Shown in pieces: positions 35,967-44,503 of a DNA stretch of 64,000 nt. Numbering within the stretch: the stretch's first letter is position 1; each line of letters begins with the position of its first letter. The stretch is from assembly GCF_001262015.1 (NCBI RefSeq), contig NZ_CP012075.1, forward strand, positions 558,001-622,000, written 5' to 3'. The notes under the pieces are model-generated. The model made no database searches. It had not been told where the DNA came from and worked only from the letters and a program-made list of their open reading frames with translations. The DNA comes from Prevotella fusca JCM 17724 (GTDB taxonomy: Bacteria; Bacteroidota; Bacteroidia; Bacteroidales; Bacteroidaceae). Made by a program: the position numbers and the translations under genes.

Positions 35967-36938
35967 TTATTTTATGCGTTGCATGGCATGATTATGCCGC
36001 CATATCTCAACGCTGTTAATAATATTCTGCCATAATATGTAGCATCCTGGTCCCACTGATGAGAGAGGGTTCAGATATGTATAGGCTATCCAAATGGCAA
36101 AAGCAGTATTCTTCTGTCCCAATCCCTGTCCTGCATTGATAGTGCTATGGAAGAAATGACCGATATACCTGCCTACTGCAAACTGTATCAGGCAAAGCAA
36201 AAGAGCCAGAGCAGCTATCAGCAAGAGGAAACTGACAGATACATCAGCATGGACTATATTCTTCACCGTAGTGCCTGAAACGATGAGCAGCGAACATCCC
36301 CAAAGATAATAACTAAGGTCATTCACACTGATTACCCATTGATAGAACCTGTGCAGGACATGCCAGTGCTTCGTTATATATGCCAGAAACATTGGTACTA
36401 CCAAGACCAGGCACACCTTGTAAAGGATGAGCATGAAGGCACTCCAGAACGTCATACCAGCCCCTGGTTCAATCAAAGGAAAGCATACTGGGATAAGAAT
36501 AGCACAGATGAAGTTGGAGAGGAACATATAGGTTGTCATCTCCTCAAGGTTTCCACCTAACTTCTGTGTCACCACTGCTGCTGCAGAGGCACAGGGACCA
36601 ATGATACATGTGAGGACTGCCTCAAGCAATATAAGCGGCTCACCTGTGACATGGAAAGTCAGAATTGCACCAACAACTATCGCTACAAACAACATTTGAA
36701 AGATACCTATCCATAGATGCCAGCCAACAGGAATGAGCTTACGGAAATCCACTTTGCAGAAGGTGACGTACAGGATGAGGAACATGAACAACGGGAGAAC
36801 TGTGTCAAGAACGGGGGCAAAGAAGTTTGCAGCACCATCCAAGGCTGGAATAAAGGCAAAAACGAGATACAACAAGGTACCCGTAACTATTGAAACAGGC
36901 AACGTCCAATCCTTTATAAACCGAATTATTCTCCTCAT
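35967..36938 (-). CDS. BASS-family (bile acid:Na+ symporter-like) transporter
   Basis: 323 residues with about ten membrane segments. The crossing-helix motifs of the bile-acid:sodium symporter fold are recognisable: TCIIGPCASAAAVVTQKLGGN early and GQGLGQKNTAFAIW late. The family moves organic acids, arsenite or pantoate-like anions; the substrate here is not evident. It precedes the SGNH hydrolase by 6 bp, suggesting that the transporter may handle a product of that esterase. A TAACTTTG box lies about 53 bases upstream of the start. Confidence 0.8.
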   Translation of the reverse strand: MRRIIRFIKDWTLPVSIVTGTLLYLVFAFIPALDGAANFFAPVLDTVLPLFMFLILYVTFCKVDFRKLIPVGWHLWIGIFQMLFVAIVVGAILTFHVTGEPLILLEAVLTCIIGPCASAAAVVTQKLGGNLEEMTTYMFLSNFICAILIPVCFPLIEPGAGMTFWSAFMLILYKVCLVLVVPMFLAYITKHWHVLHRFYQWVISVNDLSYYLWGCSLLIVSGTTVKNIVHADVSVSFLLLIAALALLLCLIQFAVGRYIGHFFHSTINAGQGLGQKNTAFAIWIAYTYLNPLSSVGPGCYILWQNIINSVEIWRHNHAMQRIK

Positions 36939-36990
36939 TTTATCATCAACTCAAGCTGAGTCCACCTCCTTTTAAACAGGAAGTCGGCTG

Positions 36991-36998
36991 CAAAGTTA
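36991..36998 (-). promoter_or_regulatory. Promoter -7 box of the BASS-SGNH operon
   Basis: TAACTTTG on the minus strand, about 52 bases before the ATG. Confidence 0.6.
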
Positions 36999-37239
36999 CG
37001 AAAAAAGACTGAAAATCAGCAATGTAATTCAAATTTAGTAATCTTGATTAAGAGTAATTCAAAGTCCTGAAACATGACTTTTATGTTCGGAATCCTTTGT
37101 TTACCATGCTTCTGCCAGCCTGGACACAAAGTTCAAAACACGAAGTTAAGAATGAAAATCAATCCTTACTTTTAAACTAAAAAACCAAGTCATGAATGGC
37201 AATCACACCTGTTCAAAACCTAAGTTACAGATTGAATAG

Positions 37240-37276
37240 AACAAAAATCCCACCAACTTCACAGTCAGTGGGATTC
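37240..37276 (-). terminator. Terminator of the lipoprotein gene
   Basis: AATCCCAC pairs with GTGGGATT; the minus strand continues with T5. It lies about 43 bases past the stop. Confidence 0.65.
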
Positions 37277-37318
37277 ATTGAAGTATATATGAAGCTATAG
37301 AAAAGCGATTTACTTCTA

Positions 37319-38164
37319 TTATCTTTCGCGCAGACCGCTTACTGCACCAGTGCTATTCTTCGCATAGTCGTTCTCCTTGGCAGCACCGAAGGAAGCCTGC
37401 TTTGAAGCCCTTGTCAGACTATTAGATGCCTTTGCACTTGCTGGTTTCTGGCGGGCAAGGTCGAAGCTCATGACATCCGTCGTGTTCGTACTGCGTGCCG
37501 TACCATAGAAGGTGTCATATCCCTTTGCCTGCTCATAGCCTAAGTGGAAGCCTTCAGTTGTCGAATTCAAGTTGAGACGGAAGATAGTTCCACTCTTGGT
37601 GTACTTGATATAAATATCTCCGTTACTATCAACATTCCAGGAGAAAGCCAATGTCTGCTGATTTCCAGATGCGTCAGTATCCACCTCAACACCATTTCCC
37701 TGAAGCGAATTAGAGGAAGATTTGTACTGGAAGAATTTCATATTAGCACTGAAACTGGTACGTATACGTTGATGGGTGTTATCATCCGTGTACTCAATCG
37801 TCATATCACCCTCCCACTCACCAGTAAGTGTCTGTGCCTCAGCAACCAGTCTGTTTACCTGCGAGTTTTCCTGCTGGCGGTAGCTATTACTCCAATTATA
37901 ATAGCCGTTATTACCGACAGCTTCCATGAAAGCATAGAACTCTGAAGTTGTTGCTTCTGGATAGTAATAATAGAACCAGTTGTAAGCCGTATAATAACTT
38001 GAGCCATTTGGGTACTCATACAGATAGTTCCGTACGGCAGCACTTACCAGACTATTATAATAATAATCGTCACCCCAATGGTCATCATCACAACTCGTGA
38101 ATGTCAAGGGACTTGCAACCAAGGCAAGTGCCAGGAATAATTTAGTGATTCGTTTCATACTCAT
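37319..38164 (-). CDS. Hypothetical surface lipoprotein
   Basis: 281 residues. A signal peptide ends in a lipobox-like FTSC with Cys25, followed immediately by DDDHWGDD. Acidic residues just after the Cys match the lipoprotein export signal that sends Bacteroidota lipoproteins to the cell surface. The next ~70 residues are unusually rich in Tyr, Asn and Trp; the middle (about 115-235) looks like a beta-rich lipocalin-like domain (TGEWEGDMTIEYTD). The C-terminal ~45 residues are Ser/Ala/Lys-rich and probably disordered. I do not recognise a named family. An ATG two codons later is an equally good start. Own promoter, own terminator. Confidence 0.72.
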   Translation of the reverse strand: MSMKRITKLFLALALVASPLTFTSCDDDHWGDDYYYNSLVSAAVRNYLYEYPNGSSYYTAYNWFYYYYPEATTSEFYAFMEAVGNNGYYNWSNSYRQQENSQVNRLVAEAQTLTGEWEGDMTIEYTDDNTHQRIRTSFSANMKFFQYKSSSNSLQGNGVEVDTDASGNQQTLAFSWNVDSNGDIYIKYTKSGTIFRLNLNSTTEGFHLGYEQAKGYDTFYGTARSTNTTDVMSFDLARQKPASAKASNSLTRASKQASFGAAKENDYAKNSTGAVSGLRER

Positions 38165-38199
38165 ATCCGTTATTATTAATTATTCATTGTTTACTGTTG

Positions 38200-38207
38200 C
38201 AAAAATA
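38200..38207 (-). promoter_or_regulatory. Promoter -7 box of the lipoprotein gene
   Basis: TATTTTTG on the minus strand; predicted leader about 30 nt. Confidence 0.55.
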
Positions 38208-38570
38208 CACAAACATTATAAAGATAAATGCGTAAATTCACTATTTGCCAATAGGGAAAACCCTACTATCTTCTATGGAATCCATAATCCCAAATCATGA
38301 CATGCAATGTTCACTACGTGCGGAACAGGATTTCGCTTCTTATTCTACAACATAGAACATCTGAAAACAAGGGAACTATTGGAACGGTTATCAACAGAAC
38401 GTCAGAACAGACGAAGCATACAGACTACCAGACAACAACTCTATTCACTCATAATTCTATCAGCTCCTTTTCAAATAATCACAATTTTGAAATAACAGTT
38501 TATGAACGATGAATTAACCTTAATACTATAAAATCTTTTAAACTATGAAGGCAGAAACAAATAAAATTCG

Positions 38571-38578
38571 TACATTTG
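38571..38578 (+). promoter_or_regulatory. Promoter -7 box of the glutathione peroxidase gene
   Basis: TACATTTG on the plus strand, followed by a leader of about 50 nt. Confidence 0.6.
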
Positions 38579-38634
38579 CAAGATAGAAAGAATAAGTATT
38601 TTAAAATATATAAAGAGAAGATTAAGACACAGAA

Positions 38635-39183
38635 ATGAGAACAGTTTATGAATTCTCTGTCAAAGACAGAAAAGGTAAGGCGGTATCCCTGAAAGAGTAT
38701 GCTAATGAAGTTCTGCTGATTGTAAACACAGCTACCAAATGCGGCTTCACACCAACCTACGAGCAGTTGGAAGCACTCTATGAGAAATACCATGCACAGG
38801 GCTTTGAAGTACTGGATTTCCCTTGTAACCAGTTTGGTCAGCAGGCACCGGGCACAGACGAAAGTATCCATGAATTCTGCAAACTTACCTACGGCACAAA
38901 ATTTTCACGTTTCAAGAAGGTAAAGGTGAACGGCGAAGATGCTGACCCTCTCTTCAAATTCCTCAAGGAACAGAAGGGATTTGCTGGTTGGGACGAGTCA
39001 CACGAGCTTTACCCAATCCTCGACAAGATGCTTTCTGAGGCTGACCCTAACTACAAGGAGAGCGCAGAAATCAAGTGGAACTTCACTAAGTTCCTCATTA
39101 ACAAGAAGGGTCAGGTAGTTGCTCGCTTTGAACCAACAGAGAGCTTTGAGAATATCGCTAAGCAGATTGAGGAGTTATTGTAG
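38635..39183 (+). CDS. Cysteine-type glutathione peroxidase family protein
   Basis: 182 residues. The family reduces hydrogen peroxide and lipid hydroperoxides; bacterial members usually use thioredoxin rather than glutathione. The peroxidatic residue is Cys36 (VNTATKCGFTPTY), not selenocysteine. The FPCNQFGQQAPG motif carries the active-site Gln and a further Cys. The conserved Trp-Asn segment is IKWNFTKFLI. No transmembrane part, so it is cytoplasmic. It is monocistronic between its promoter and a 14-bp terminator. Confidence 0.93.
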   Translation: MRTVYEFSVKDRKGKAVSLKEYANEVLLIVNTATKCGFTPTYEQLEALYEKYHAQGFEVLDFPCNQFGQQAPGTDESIHEFCKLTYGTKFSRFKKVKVNGEDADPLFKFLKEQKGFAGWDESHELYPILDKMLSEADPNYKESAEIKWNFTKFLINKKGQVVARFEPTESFENIAKQIEELL

Positions 39184-39256
39184 GATAAAGGATTGCAATT
39201 AGTTCTATCCTAATTAAGATAATAGCTATTTGCAAGATTACATATAACGAAACGAT

Positions 39257-39296
39257 AAAAGGCAAAGAGTTTAGTACTCTTTGCCTTTTATTATTT
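39257..39296 (+). terminator. Terminator of the glutathione peroxidase gene
   Basis: Perfect 14-bp stem (39257-39270 with 39276-39289), A-run before and T-rich tail after; could serve both strands. Confidence 0.8.
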
Positions 39297-39400
39297 AATC
39301 ACACTTATTGTTGTCCGAAAAGCAGAAACCAGCTTACTTCATCTTTTGGTGTTACTTGTGGTAGTAAAACTCTTTCCTAACAACTGTTTACTTTCACGAT

Positions 39401-39478
39401 GGTAAGATATTGCAAGGTAAATGGCACTCAGCACCAATGATGCTTACCAATAGCACAACACGTGCTGGGCAACAACAC
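39401..39478 (-). repeat. 22-bp-period array, type 2, copy 1
   Basis: Read on the minus strand: three exact 22-bp units GTGTTGTTGCC+CAGCACGTGTT, GTGCTATTGGT+AAGCATCATTG, GTGCTGAGTGC+CATTTACCTTG, then the flank CAATATCTTACC. The last unit and flank nearly match 54747-54780. Confidence 0.8.
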
Positions 39479-39533
39479 ATAGGTAAAACACGCAGAGTAA
39501 GTTTCCAGCTTACTTCATTTCGGAATACAAACC

Positions 39534-40952
39534 CTACTTTCTTGCAGGGAGAAAGTAGCATGCGGAAAAAGTAATCAATCCATTCAACATCAACAACTCG
39601 TAGCCAAACTTATAACCAGTAGTCTTTGAAACGATTGTATCTAACGCAAAACAAAGAAGTGGACTGGCTACTGCTATATATGGTGTCAACTTATCATTCA
39701 CTGCTCGCTTTGTACATAAGCCAAAAGCAAAGAGACCTAAGAGCGGTCCGTATGTATAAGAGACGATGGTGTAAATGGCATCTATCAGACTCGTTGAATT
39801 GACATAGCGGAAAACAAGGATAAACAGCACAAACACAACAGACATACCAAGATGCGCCTGCTTACGTAGTTTTTCATCTTTTCGTCGGTTACAGATGTCC
39901 ACACAGAAGGTGGTGGTCAAGGCTGTCAAGGCCGAATCGGCACTGGAGAAACAGGCTGCAACAATGCCTATCGTGAATAGGACGACAACCAGCGTACCTA
40001 ACTGTCCGCCGGCAACAGCCTGAAGCATCAGGTTGTCAGGCATATCAGGTAGTACCTGCCCTACCCTGTTGAAATACATCATCAGCAACACACCTAAGGA
40101 AAGAAAGAGCAAGTTGGCTGGCGCAAAGGCGAAGCCATAGGTACACATATCCTTCTGCGCTTCACGCAAGGTCTTACAGGTAAGGTTCTTCTGCATCATA
40201 TCCTGATCCAGCCCCGTCATCACAACCACAATAAAGATACCACTGAGAAACTGCTTCCAGAAGTTCTGTTTGGACACCCAGTCATCGAAAACAAAAACAC
40301 GCGAATGACCGTCATTGGCTATTGCCTGAGCGGCTTCAGAGAGGTTCATCCCAAGCGCATCCACCACCTTATATATAATAAGGAGAAGTGCAAGGAGCAT
40401 GCAAAGCGTCTGGAAAGTATCTGTCAGCACAAGTGTCCGTATACCTCCCCGTCGTGTATAAAGCCAAATCAGAGCCACAAGGACTACCACCGTTACAGGA
40501 AAGGGTACGCCGTATGCATCTAACACAAAACGCTGAAGAATCATACAGACGACATAGAAACGCACGGCGGCACCTGTCATCTTCGACAAGAGGAAGAAGG
40601 AGGCACCGGTCTTATAGCTCCGTCTGCCCAGACGACTCTGCAGATAAGAGTAGATTGTCGTCAGTTTCAGCCGGTAATAGACAGGAAGCAAGAGAAATGC
40701 CACAGCAAAATAGCCAAGGATAAAACCTAAACAGGTCTGCATATAAGTCATATCACTCGTCATCACCATACCTGGCACGCTGACAAAAGTTACACCGGAA
40801 ATGCTTGCGCCAATCATCCCGAATGCTACAAGATACCACGGCGACTGTCCGTTTGCACGGAAGAAAGCCTCGTTGTCAGCCTTATGTCCGGTGATTCTAC
40901 TAATTAACAATAAGATGCAAAAATATGCAAGAATAGTACCGATTATAATCAT
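39534..40952 (-). CDS. Sodium:solute symporter (SSS family)
   Basis: 472 residues with about 12-13 membrane segments. Typical SSS signatures are present: the early GASISGVTFVSVPG motif and the mid GLDQDMMQKNLTCKTL sodium-site region. The family imports sugars, sialic acid, amino acids, iodide and others; the sequence alone does not settle the substrate. The promoter box is eight bases before the ATG, so the message has almost no leader. It is divergent from trpB2 and ends at a gap with a type-2 array. Confidence 0.88.
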   Translation of the reverse strand: MIIIGTILAYFCILLLISRITGHKADNEAFFRANGQSPWYLVAFGMIGASISGVTFVSVPGMVMTSDMTYMQTCLGFILGYFAVAFLLLPVYYRLKLTTIYSYLQSRLGRRSYKTGASFFLLSKMTGAAVRFYVVCMILQRFVLDAYGVPFPVTVVVLVALIWLYTRRGGIRTLVLTDTFQTLCMLLALLLIIYKVVDALGMNLSEAAQAIANDGHSRVFVFDDWVSKQNFWKQFLSGIFIVVVMTGLDQDMMQKNLTCKTLREAQKDMCTYGFAFAPANLLFLSLGVLLMMYFNRVGQVLPDMPDNLMLQAVAGGQLGTLVVVLFTIGIVAACFSSADSALTALTTTFCVDICNRRKDEKLRKQAHLGMSVVFVLFILVFRYVNSTSLIDAIYTIVSYTYGPLLGLFAFGLCTKRAVNDKLTPYIAVASPLLCFALDTIVSKTTGYKFGYELLMLNGLITFSACYFLPARK

Positions 40953-40960
40953 AGTGACGG

Positions 40961-40968
40961 CAAAATTA
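40961..40968 (-). promoter_or_regulatory. Promoter -7 box of the sodium symporter gene
   Basis: TAATTTTG on the minus strand, eight bases from the ATG. Confidence 0.5.
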
Positions 40969-41011
40969 CTAAAAATATTACCATTCCATGCATTTAGAAA
41001 TTCTTATTTTG

Positions 41012-41019
41012 TAACTTTG
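41012..41019 (+). promoter_or_regulatory. Promoter -7 box of trpB2
   Basis: TAACTTTG on the plus strand. The implied start of transcription leaves a leader of about 45 nt to the ATG at 41072. Confidence 0.6.
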
Positions 41020-41071
41020 TAGAATATCATCCTATCCGATGACATTTATCCATCGTTTAAACTGTAACAGT

Positions 41072-42430
41072 ATGGCTCAGAAAAGATTTCTACTTAATGA
41101 ACAAGATATACCTACACAGTGGTATAACATTCAGGCTGATATGCCGACCAAACCGCTTCCTCCCCTCAACCCGGCTACACGTGAGCCGATGAAAGCTGAG
41201 GACCTTGCCGAAATCTTCAGCATGGAATGTTCCAGACAAGAACTTGACTGTGAGCACGCCTGGATTGATATTCCCGAGGAAGTACTGGACATGTATAAGT
41301 ACTATCGTTCCACGCCTCTTGTCCGTGCTTACGCCCTGGAGAAGGCCCTGGACACACCGGCACATATATATTTCAAGAATGAAAGTGTGAATCCTCTGGG
41401 CTCGCACAAGGTCAACTCTGCCATTCCGCAGTGTTACTATTGCAAGAAGGAAGGCGTGACGAACGTGACGACTGAGACGGGTGCGGGACAATGGGGTGCT
41501 GCACTGTCATACGCAGCAAAGGTTTTCGGACTTGAAGCAGCTGTCTACCAAGTGAAGATTTCAATGCAACAGAAGCCTTACCGTTCGCTGATTATGAGGA
41601 CTTTCGGGGCTATGGTTGAAGGCTCTCCTTCAATGTCTACACGTGCAGGAAAGGACATCGTCACACGTGACCCGACACATCCCGGCTCATTGGGAACAGC
41701 CATATCTGAAGCTATCGAGCTTGCAAGGACAACACCTAACTGCAAGTATACCTTGGGCTCGGTGTTAAATCATGTTGCACTGCATCAGACCATCATCGGA
41801 CTGGAGGCTGAAAAGCAGATGGAGATGGCAGGGGAATATCCCGATAAGGTCATCGCCTGCTTTGGAGGTGGCAGTAACTTCGGTGGTATCGCATTCCCTT
41901 TTATGCGCCATAACATCCTTGAAGGAAAGCAGACGGAGTTTATTGCAGCTGAGCCGAACAGCTGTCCGAAGCTGACACGTGGCAAGTTTGAATATGACTT
42001 CGGCGACGAAGCCGGTTACACCCCATTACTGCCAATGTACACGCTCGGTCACGATTTCAAGCCGGCAAACATACATGCAGGCGGCTTGCGCTATCATGGT
42101 GCAGGCGTCATCGTCAGTCAGCTTCTCAAAGACGGATATATGTACGGAATGGATATACCGCAGCTGGAAAGTTTTGAAGCAGGTATCCTGTTCTCCCGGA
42201 CAGAGGGAATAATCCCGGCACCAGAGAGCTGTCATGCCATTGCAGCAGCTGTACGGGAAGCAAAAAAAGCAAAGGAAACGGGCAAACAGGATGTCATTCT
42301 CTTTTGTCTTTCGGGACATGGACTTATTGATATGACCGCTTATGACACCTATATCAATGGTGACTTGAGAAACTACACGCTCTCTGACGAAGACATAGAA
42401 AGAAACCTCGGAACACTTCCACAAGTGTAA
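41072..42430 (+). CDS. trpB: Tryptophan synthase beta chain, TrpB2 type
   Basis: 452 residues from the ATG at 41072 (MAQKRFLLNEQDIPTQWYNI); an upstream ATG at 41039 adds an unrelated leader and was not used. Length and N-terminus match the TrpB2 subgroup, which is about 50 residues longer than TrpB1 and often stands apart from trpA. The PLP lysine is Lys113 (GSHKVNSA) and the phosphate loop is FGGGSNFGG. TrpB condenses indole with serine to tryptophan. No other trp gene is near, so a salvage role for free indole is plausible. Monocistronic. Confidence 0.93.
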   Translation: MAQKRFLLNEQDIPTQWYNIQADMPTKPLPPLNPATREPMKAEDLAEIFSMECSRQELDCEHAWIDIPEEVLDMYKYYRSTPLVRAYALEKALDTPAHIYFKNESVNPLGSHKVNSAIPQCYYCKKEGVTNVTTETGAGQWGAALSYAAKVFGLEAAVYQVKISMQQKPYRSLIMRTFGAMVEGSPSMSTRAGKDIVTRDPTHPGSLGTAISEAIELARTTPNCKYTLGSVLNHVALHQTIIGLEAEKQMEMAGEYPDKVIACFGGGSNFGGIAFPFMRHNILEGKQTEFIAAEPNSCPKLTRGKFEYDFGDEAGYTPLLPMYTLGHDFKPANIHAGGLRYHGAGVIVSQLLKDGYMYGMDIPQLESFEAGILFSRTEGIIPAPESCHAIAAAVREAKKAKETGKQDVILFCLSGHGLIDMTAYDTYINGDLRNYTLSDEDIERNLGTLPQV

Positions 42431-42722
42431 TTACAAAGCCAAACATCAGATTTTCAATGTATTAAACACCTAAATAACTTATAGAAAGTCAAGCCATTAC
42501 CACATGCACATAAGGCAGATGACATGAAGAAGAGGAGCGGTGCGACCCCCGACAATTCATGAAATAGTCTTCAACACCTGTGGATTAAATGGCAAAACAT
42601 CCATTACAAAGAGCTCACAAAGACATTACAATAGAGTTACAAAGGCTTTGTAATAATATTACAGACGCTTTGTAGAACTTCTACAAAGCGTCTGTAATAT
42701 TTTGTAGACATCCTTTTAGTCT
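42431..42722. other. Gap between trpB2 and coaW
   Basis: 292 bp between converging genes. Its right half is a type-3 22-bp array that folds into a 17-bp hairpin and may also terminate both genes. Confidence 0.6.
42603..42712. repeat. 22-bp-period array, type 3
   Basis: Five contiguous 22-bp units in which the word TTACAAAG or its complement recurs: ATTACAAAGAG+CTCACAAAGAC, ATTACAATAGA+GTTACAAAGGC, TTTGTAATAAT+ATTACAGACGC, TTTGTAGAACT+TCTACAAAGCG, TCTGTAATATT+TTGTAGACATC. Bases 42658-42698 form a near-perfect hairpin. Confidence 0.65.
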
Positions 42723-43553
42723 TTACTGTTCCCCTATCCTGCTTGCTTGTAGTGCTGCACCAATCGCCGTACAATACTCCGAGTACTTTGGAATGATAAA
42801 ACGTACATCATATATCTTCTCCATCACAGGGAAGAGAAGTTCACACTGTGGCAGCAAGGTAAGGTTTCCAATAAGTACAAAGTCACGTATATCACTGTTC
42901 AATGCACTCAATATTGTCGCAGAACCAATAGACTGCAACACCAGACCAATCAATCCCAGAGCAATATCCTCACGGCTGGCATTTGCCTGTGCATTGGCAA
43001 AGAGCGAAGCTGTTGCGTCCATCGGCAATCCCGGGAGAGGATTGGTAGATATATCCTTGATTTGCAGATTGATACGGGAAATATCACCCTTCATCGCCAA
43101 AGCAATGATTTCCTTCACATCATCCGTCTTCAATAGCAGGCGGGAAAGACCGCTCAATGTTCCGCCACCAATACCGATACCACCTATATGGCGTATCTTG
43201 CTGCCATCACAAAGCACAAGAGAAGTACCCGTACCCATGGAGACAACAATCATGCGCTGCAGCTTTGACTCAAACTGGGCACCCAAACCATCAGCCAGAA
43301 ACTCGTCAGCCTTTGCTGTAGGGAGCCCATAGACAGGCTTATTGATATAATGGGCTCCCACGCCAGTGAGCATTACCTGCTCTACATCAGACAGCTCTAT
43401 CCTATTGTCATACAGATACTTTCCAAAAGCTCCATACAAGGAAGTCACCGGGTCTGTAGCCTTGATGCGCAACGGCTTGATAACCTTTCCTTCTCTGATT
43501 CCAACAATCTTGGTTGTCGAAATCCCCACATCTATACCAATGGAAATCTTCAT
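42723..43553 (-). CDS. coaW: Type II pantothenate kinase
   Basis: 276 residues of the type II (eukaryote/Staphylococcus-like) PanK family, the first step of coenzyme A synthesis. The ASKHA-fold ATP motifs are visible: GIDVGISTTKIVG at the N-terminus, MGTGTSLVL in the middle and GGIGIGGGTLSGLSRLL. The C-terminal GAALQAS is typical. Type II enzymes are usually insensitive to CoA feedback. Its promoter box lies about 200 bases upstream, so the leader is unusually long for this window. Confidence 0.9.
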   Translation of the reverse strand: MKISIGIDVGISTTKIVGIREGKVIKPLRIKATDPVTSLYGAFGKYLYDNRIELSDVEQVMLTGVGAHYINKPVYGLPTAKADEFLADGLGAQFESKLQRMIVVSMGTGTSLVLCDGSKIRHIGGIGIGGGTLSGLSRLLLKTDDVKEIIALAMKGDISRINLQIKDISTNPLPGLPMDATASLFANAQANASREDIALGLIGLVLQSIGSATILSALNSDIRDFVLIGNLTLLPQCELLFPVMEKIYDVRFIIPKYSEYCTAIGAALQASRIGEQ

Positions 43554-43755
43554 ATACCTTATATATATTTATACTGGAGCTTCGTAAGCTCCACGCCATA
43601 GGAGCTGAAGAATCTATCAGAAACTGTGAGGATTCATGTCAATACCAGACCTTTACACTGTCAGGTTTCACACGTAAACTGGTTACAGCTGCACTCCTTA
43701 CAACTTCCTTATATCCATAACTCCTGCTAAATCTGAAACATGAGTAATTATGTCA

Positions 43756-43763
43756 CAAAGGTA
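43756..43763 (-). promoter_or_regulatory. Promoter -7 box of coaW
   Basis: TACCTTTG on the minus strand; about 200 bases before the ATG. Confidence 0.6.
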
Positions 43764-43847
43764 CGAAAAAGCTGAGAGTTTAGAACAGATACTGAGAGAT
43801 TTTGCAAAAAAGACTCAAAAATATTTCTCTATTAAGCTGAAAATGAG

Positions 43848-43855
43848 TATCTTTG
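43848..43855 (+). promoter_or_regulatory. Promoter -7 box of the HU gene
   Basis: TATCTTTG on the plus strand, leader about 45 nt. Confidence 0.65.
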
Positions 43856-43908
43856 CATTCCGTTATAACGAGAGAATAAAATAATCATCAATAAAGAACA
43901 AAAAAGAA

Positions 43909-44187
43909 ATGACGAAAGCAGATATCATCAATGAGATAGCGACATCTACTGGCATCGCCAAGAAGGACGTTTCAGCTGTGGTTGAGTCTTTTATGGACGC
44001 TATCAAGGACAGCTTGTTGGAAAAGAAAGAAAACGTTTACCTGCGTGGATTCGGCAGCTTCATCGTGAAGCACCGTGCGGAAAAGACTGCTCGTAACATC
44101 TCAAAGAATACGACTATCACTATTCCGGCACACGATTTCCCGAGCTTCAAGCCAGCAAAGAGTTTCATCGAGGATATGAAGAAGTAA
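43909..44187 (+). CDS. HU-family DNA-binding protein
   Basis: 92 residues, the standard HU/IHF length. It begins MTKADIINEIATSTGIAKKDV and contains the DNA-binding arm motif (GFGSFIVKHRAEKTARN) that inserts into the minor groove. HU bends and compacts the chromosome. It is read together with a 29-residue basic protein 42 bases downstream. The family is certain; HU versus IHF cannot be told from this sequence. Confidence 0.95.
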   Translation: MTKADIINEIATSTGIAKKDVSAVVESFMDAIKDSLLEKKENVYLRGFGSFIVKHRAEKTARNISKNTTITIPAHDFPSFKPAKSFIEDMKK

Positions 44188-44229
44188 ATTAAACATAAAT
44201 ACAATAACAAATTAAAACAAATTAAAGCT

Positions 44230-44319
44230 ATGCCAAACGGAAAGAAGAAAAAGGGACACAAGATGGCTACGCACAAGCGTAAGAAGAGATTAAGAAAGAA
44301 CAGACATAAGAGCAAGTAA
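44230..44319 (+). CDS. 29-residue, extremely basic small protein
   Basis: ATG at 44230 to TAA at 44319, peptide MPNGKKKKGHKMATHKRKKR followed by LRKNRHKSK. Seventeen of 29 residues are Lys, Arg or His. It lies 42 bases after the HU gene, before the RNase G gene, and its leader AAACAAATTAAAGCT is typical. Similar tiny basic proteins next to HU genes are conserved in Bacteroidota; I recall a Bacteroidota-specific small ribosomal protein (called bL38) of this kind, but I cannot confirm that this is it. A nucleic-acid or ribosome contact is the likely role. It is easily missed because of its size. Confidence 0.7.
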   Translation: MPNGKKKKGHKMATHKRKKRLRKNRHKSK

Positions 44320-44503
44320 GCCCCCCGAGGCTGAAAGCGTTTATAACAGACTTTCAAAACATGACGGGGCGTGTCATCGCAATATACTTCTCTTCCCTGG
44401 AAGTGCGACGACAGGTTCCGCTTTTTATTACCTATAAGCATCGTTTAGCACCGTTATACATAACACCCGGACTGCAAAATGATGGTTATAACAAACGAAG
44501 AAG

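Larger units (their letters stand above)
36939..37318. other. Gap between the BASS gene and the lipoprotein gene
   Basis: 380 bp holding the BASS-SGNH promoter and the terminator of the lipoprotein gene. I see nothing else in the AT-rich middle. Confidence 0.6.
38165..38634. other. Gap between lipoprotein and glutathione peroxidase genes
   Basis: 470 bp between divergent genes. Besides the two promoters I see no hairpin, array or coding frame of merit. Confidence 0.6.
39184..39533. other. Gap between glutathione peroxidase and sodium symporter genes
   Basis: 350 bp between converging genes. It holds a bidirectional terminator and one type-2 22-bp array. Nothing coding seen. Confidence 0.65.
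43554..43908. other. Gap between coaW and HU gene
   Basis: 355 bp between divergent genes, containing both promoters and the ~195-nt coaW leader. No riboswitch or hairpin was recognised in the leader. Confidence 0.55.

Noticed and set aside
43553..43756. Riboswitch in the long coaW leader
   Set aside because: The leader is about 200 nt, but no conserved riboswitch core or strong hairpin could be recognised.
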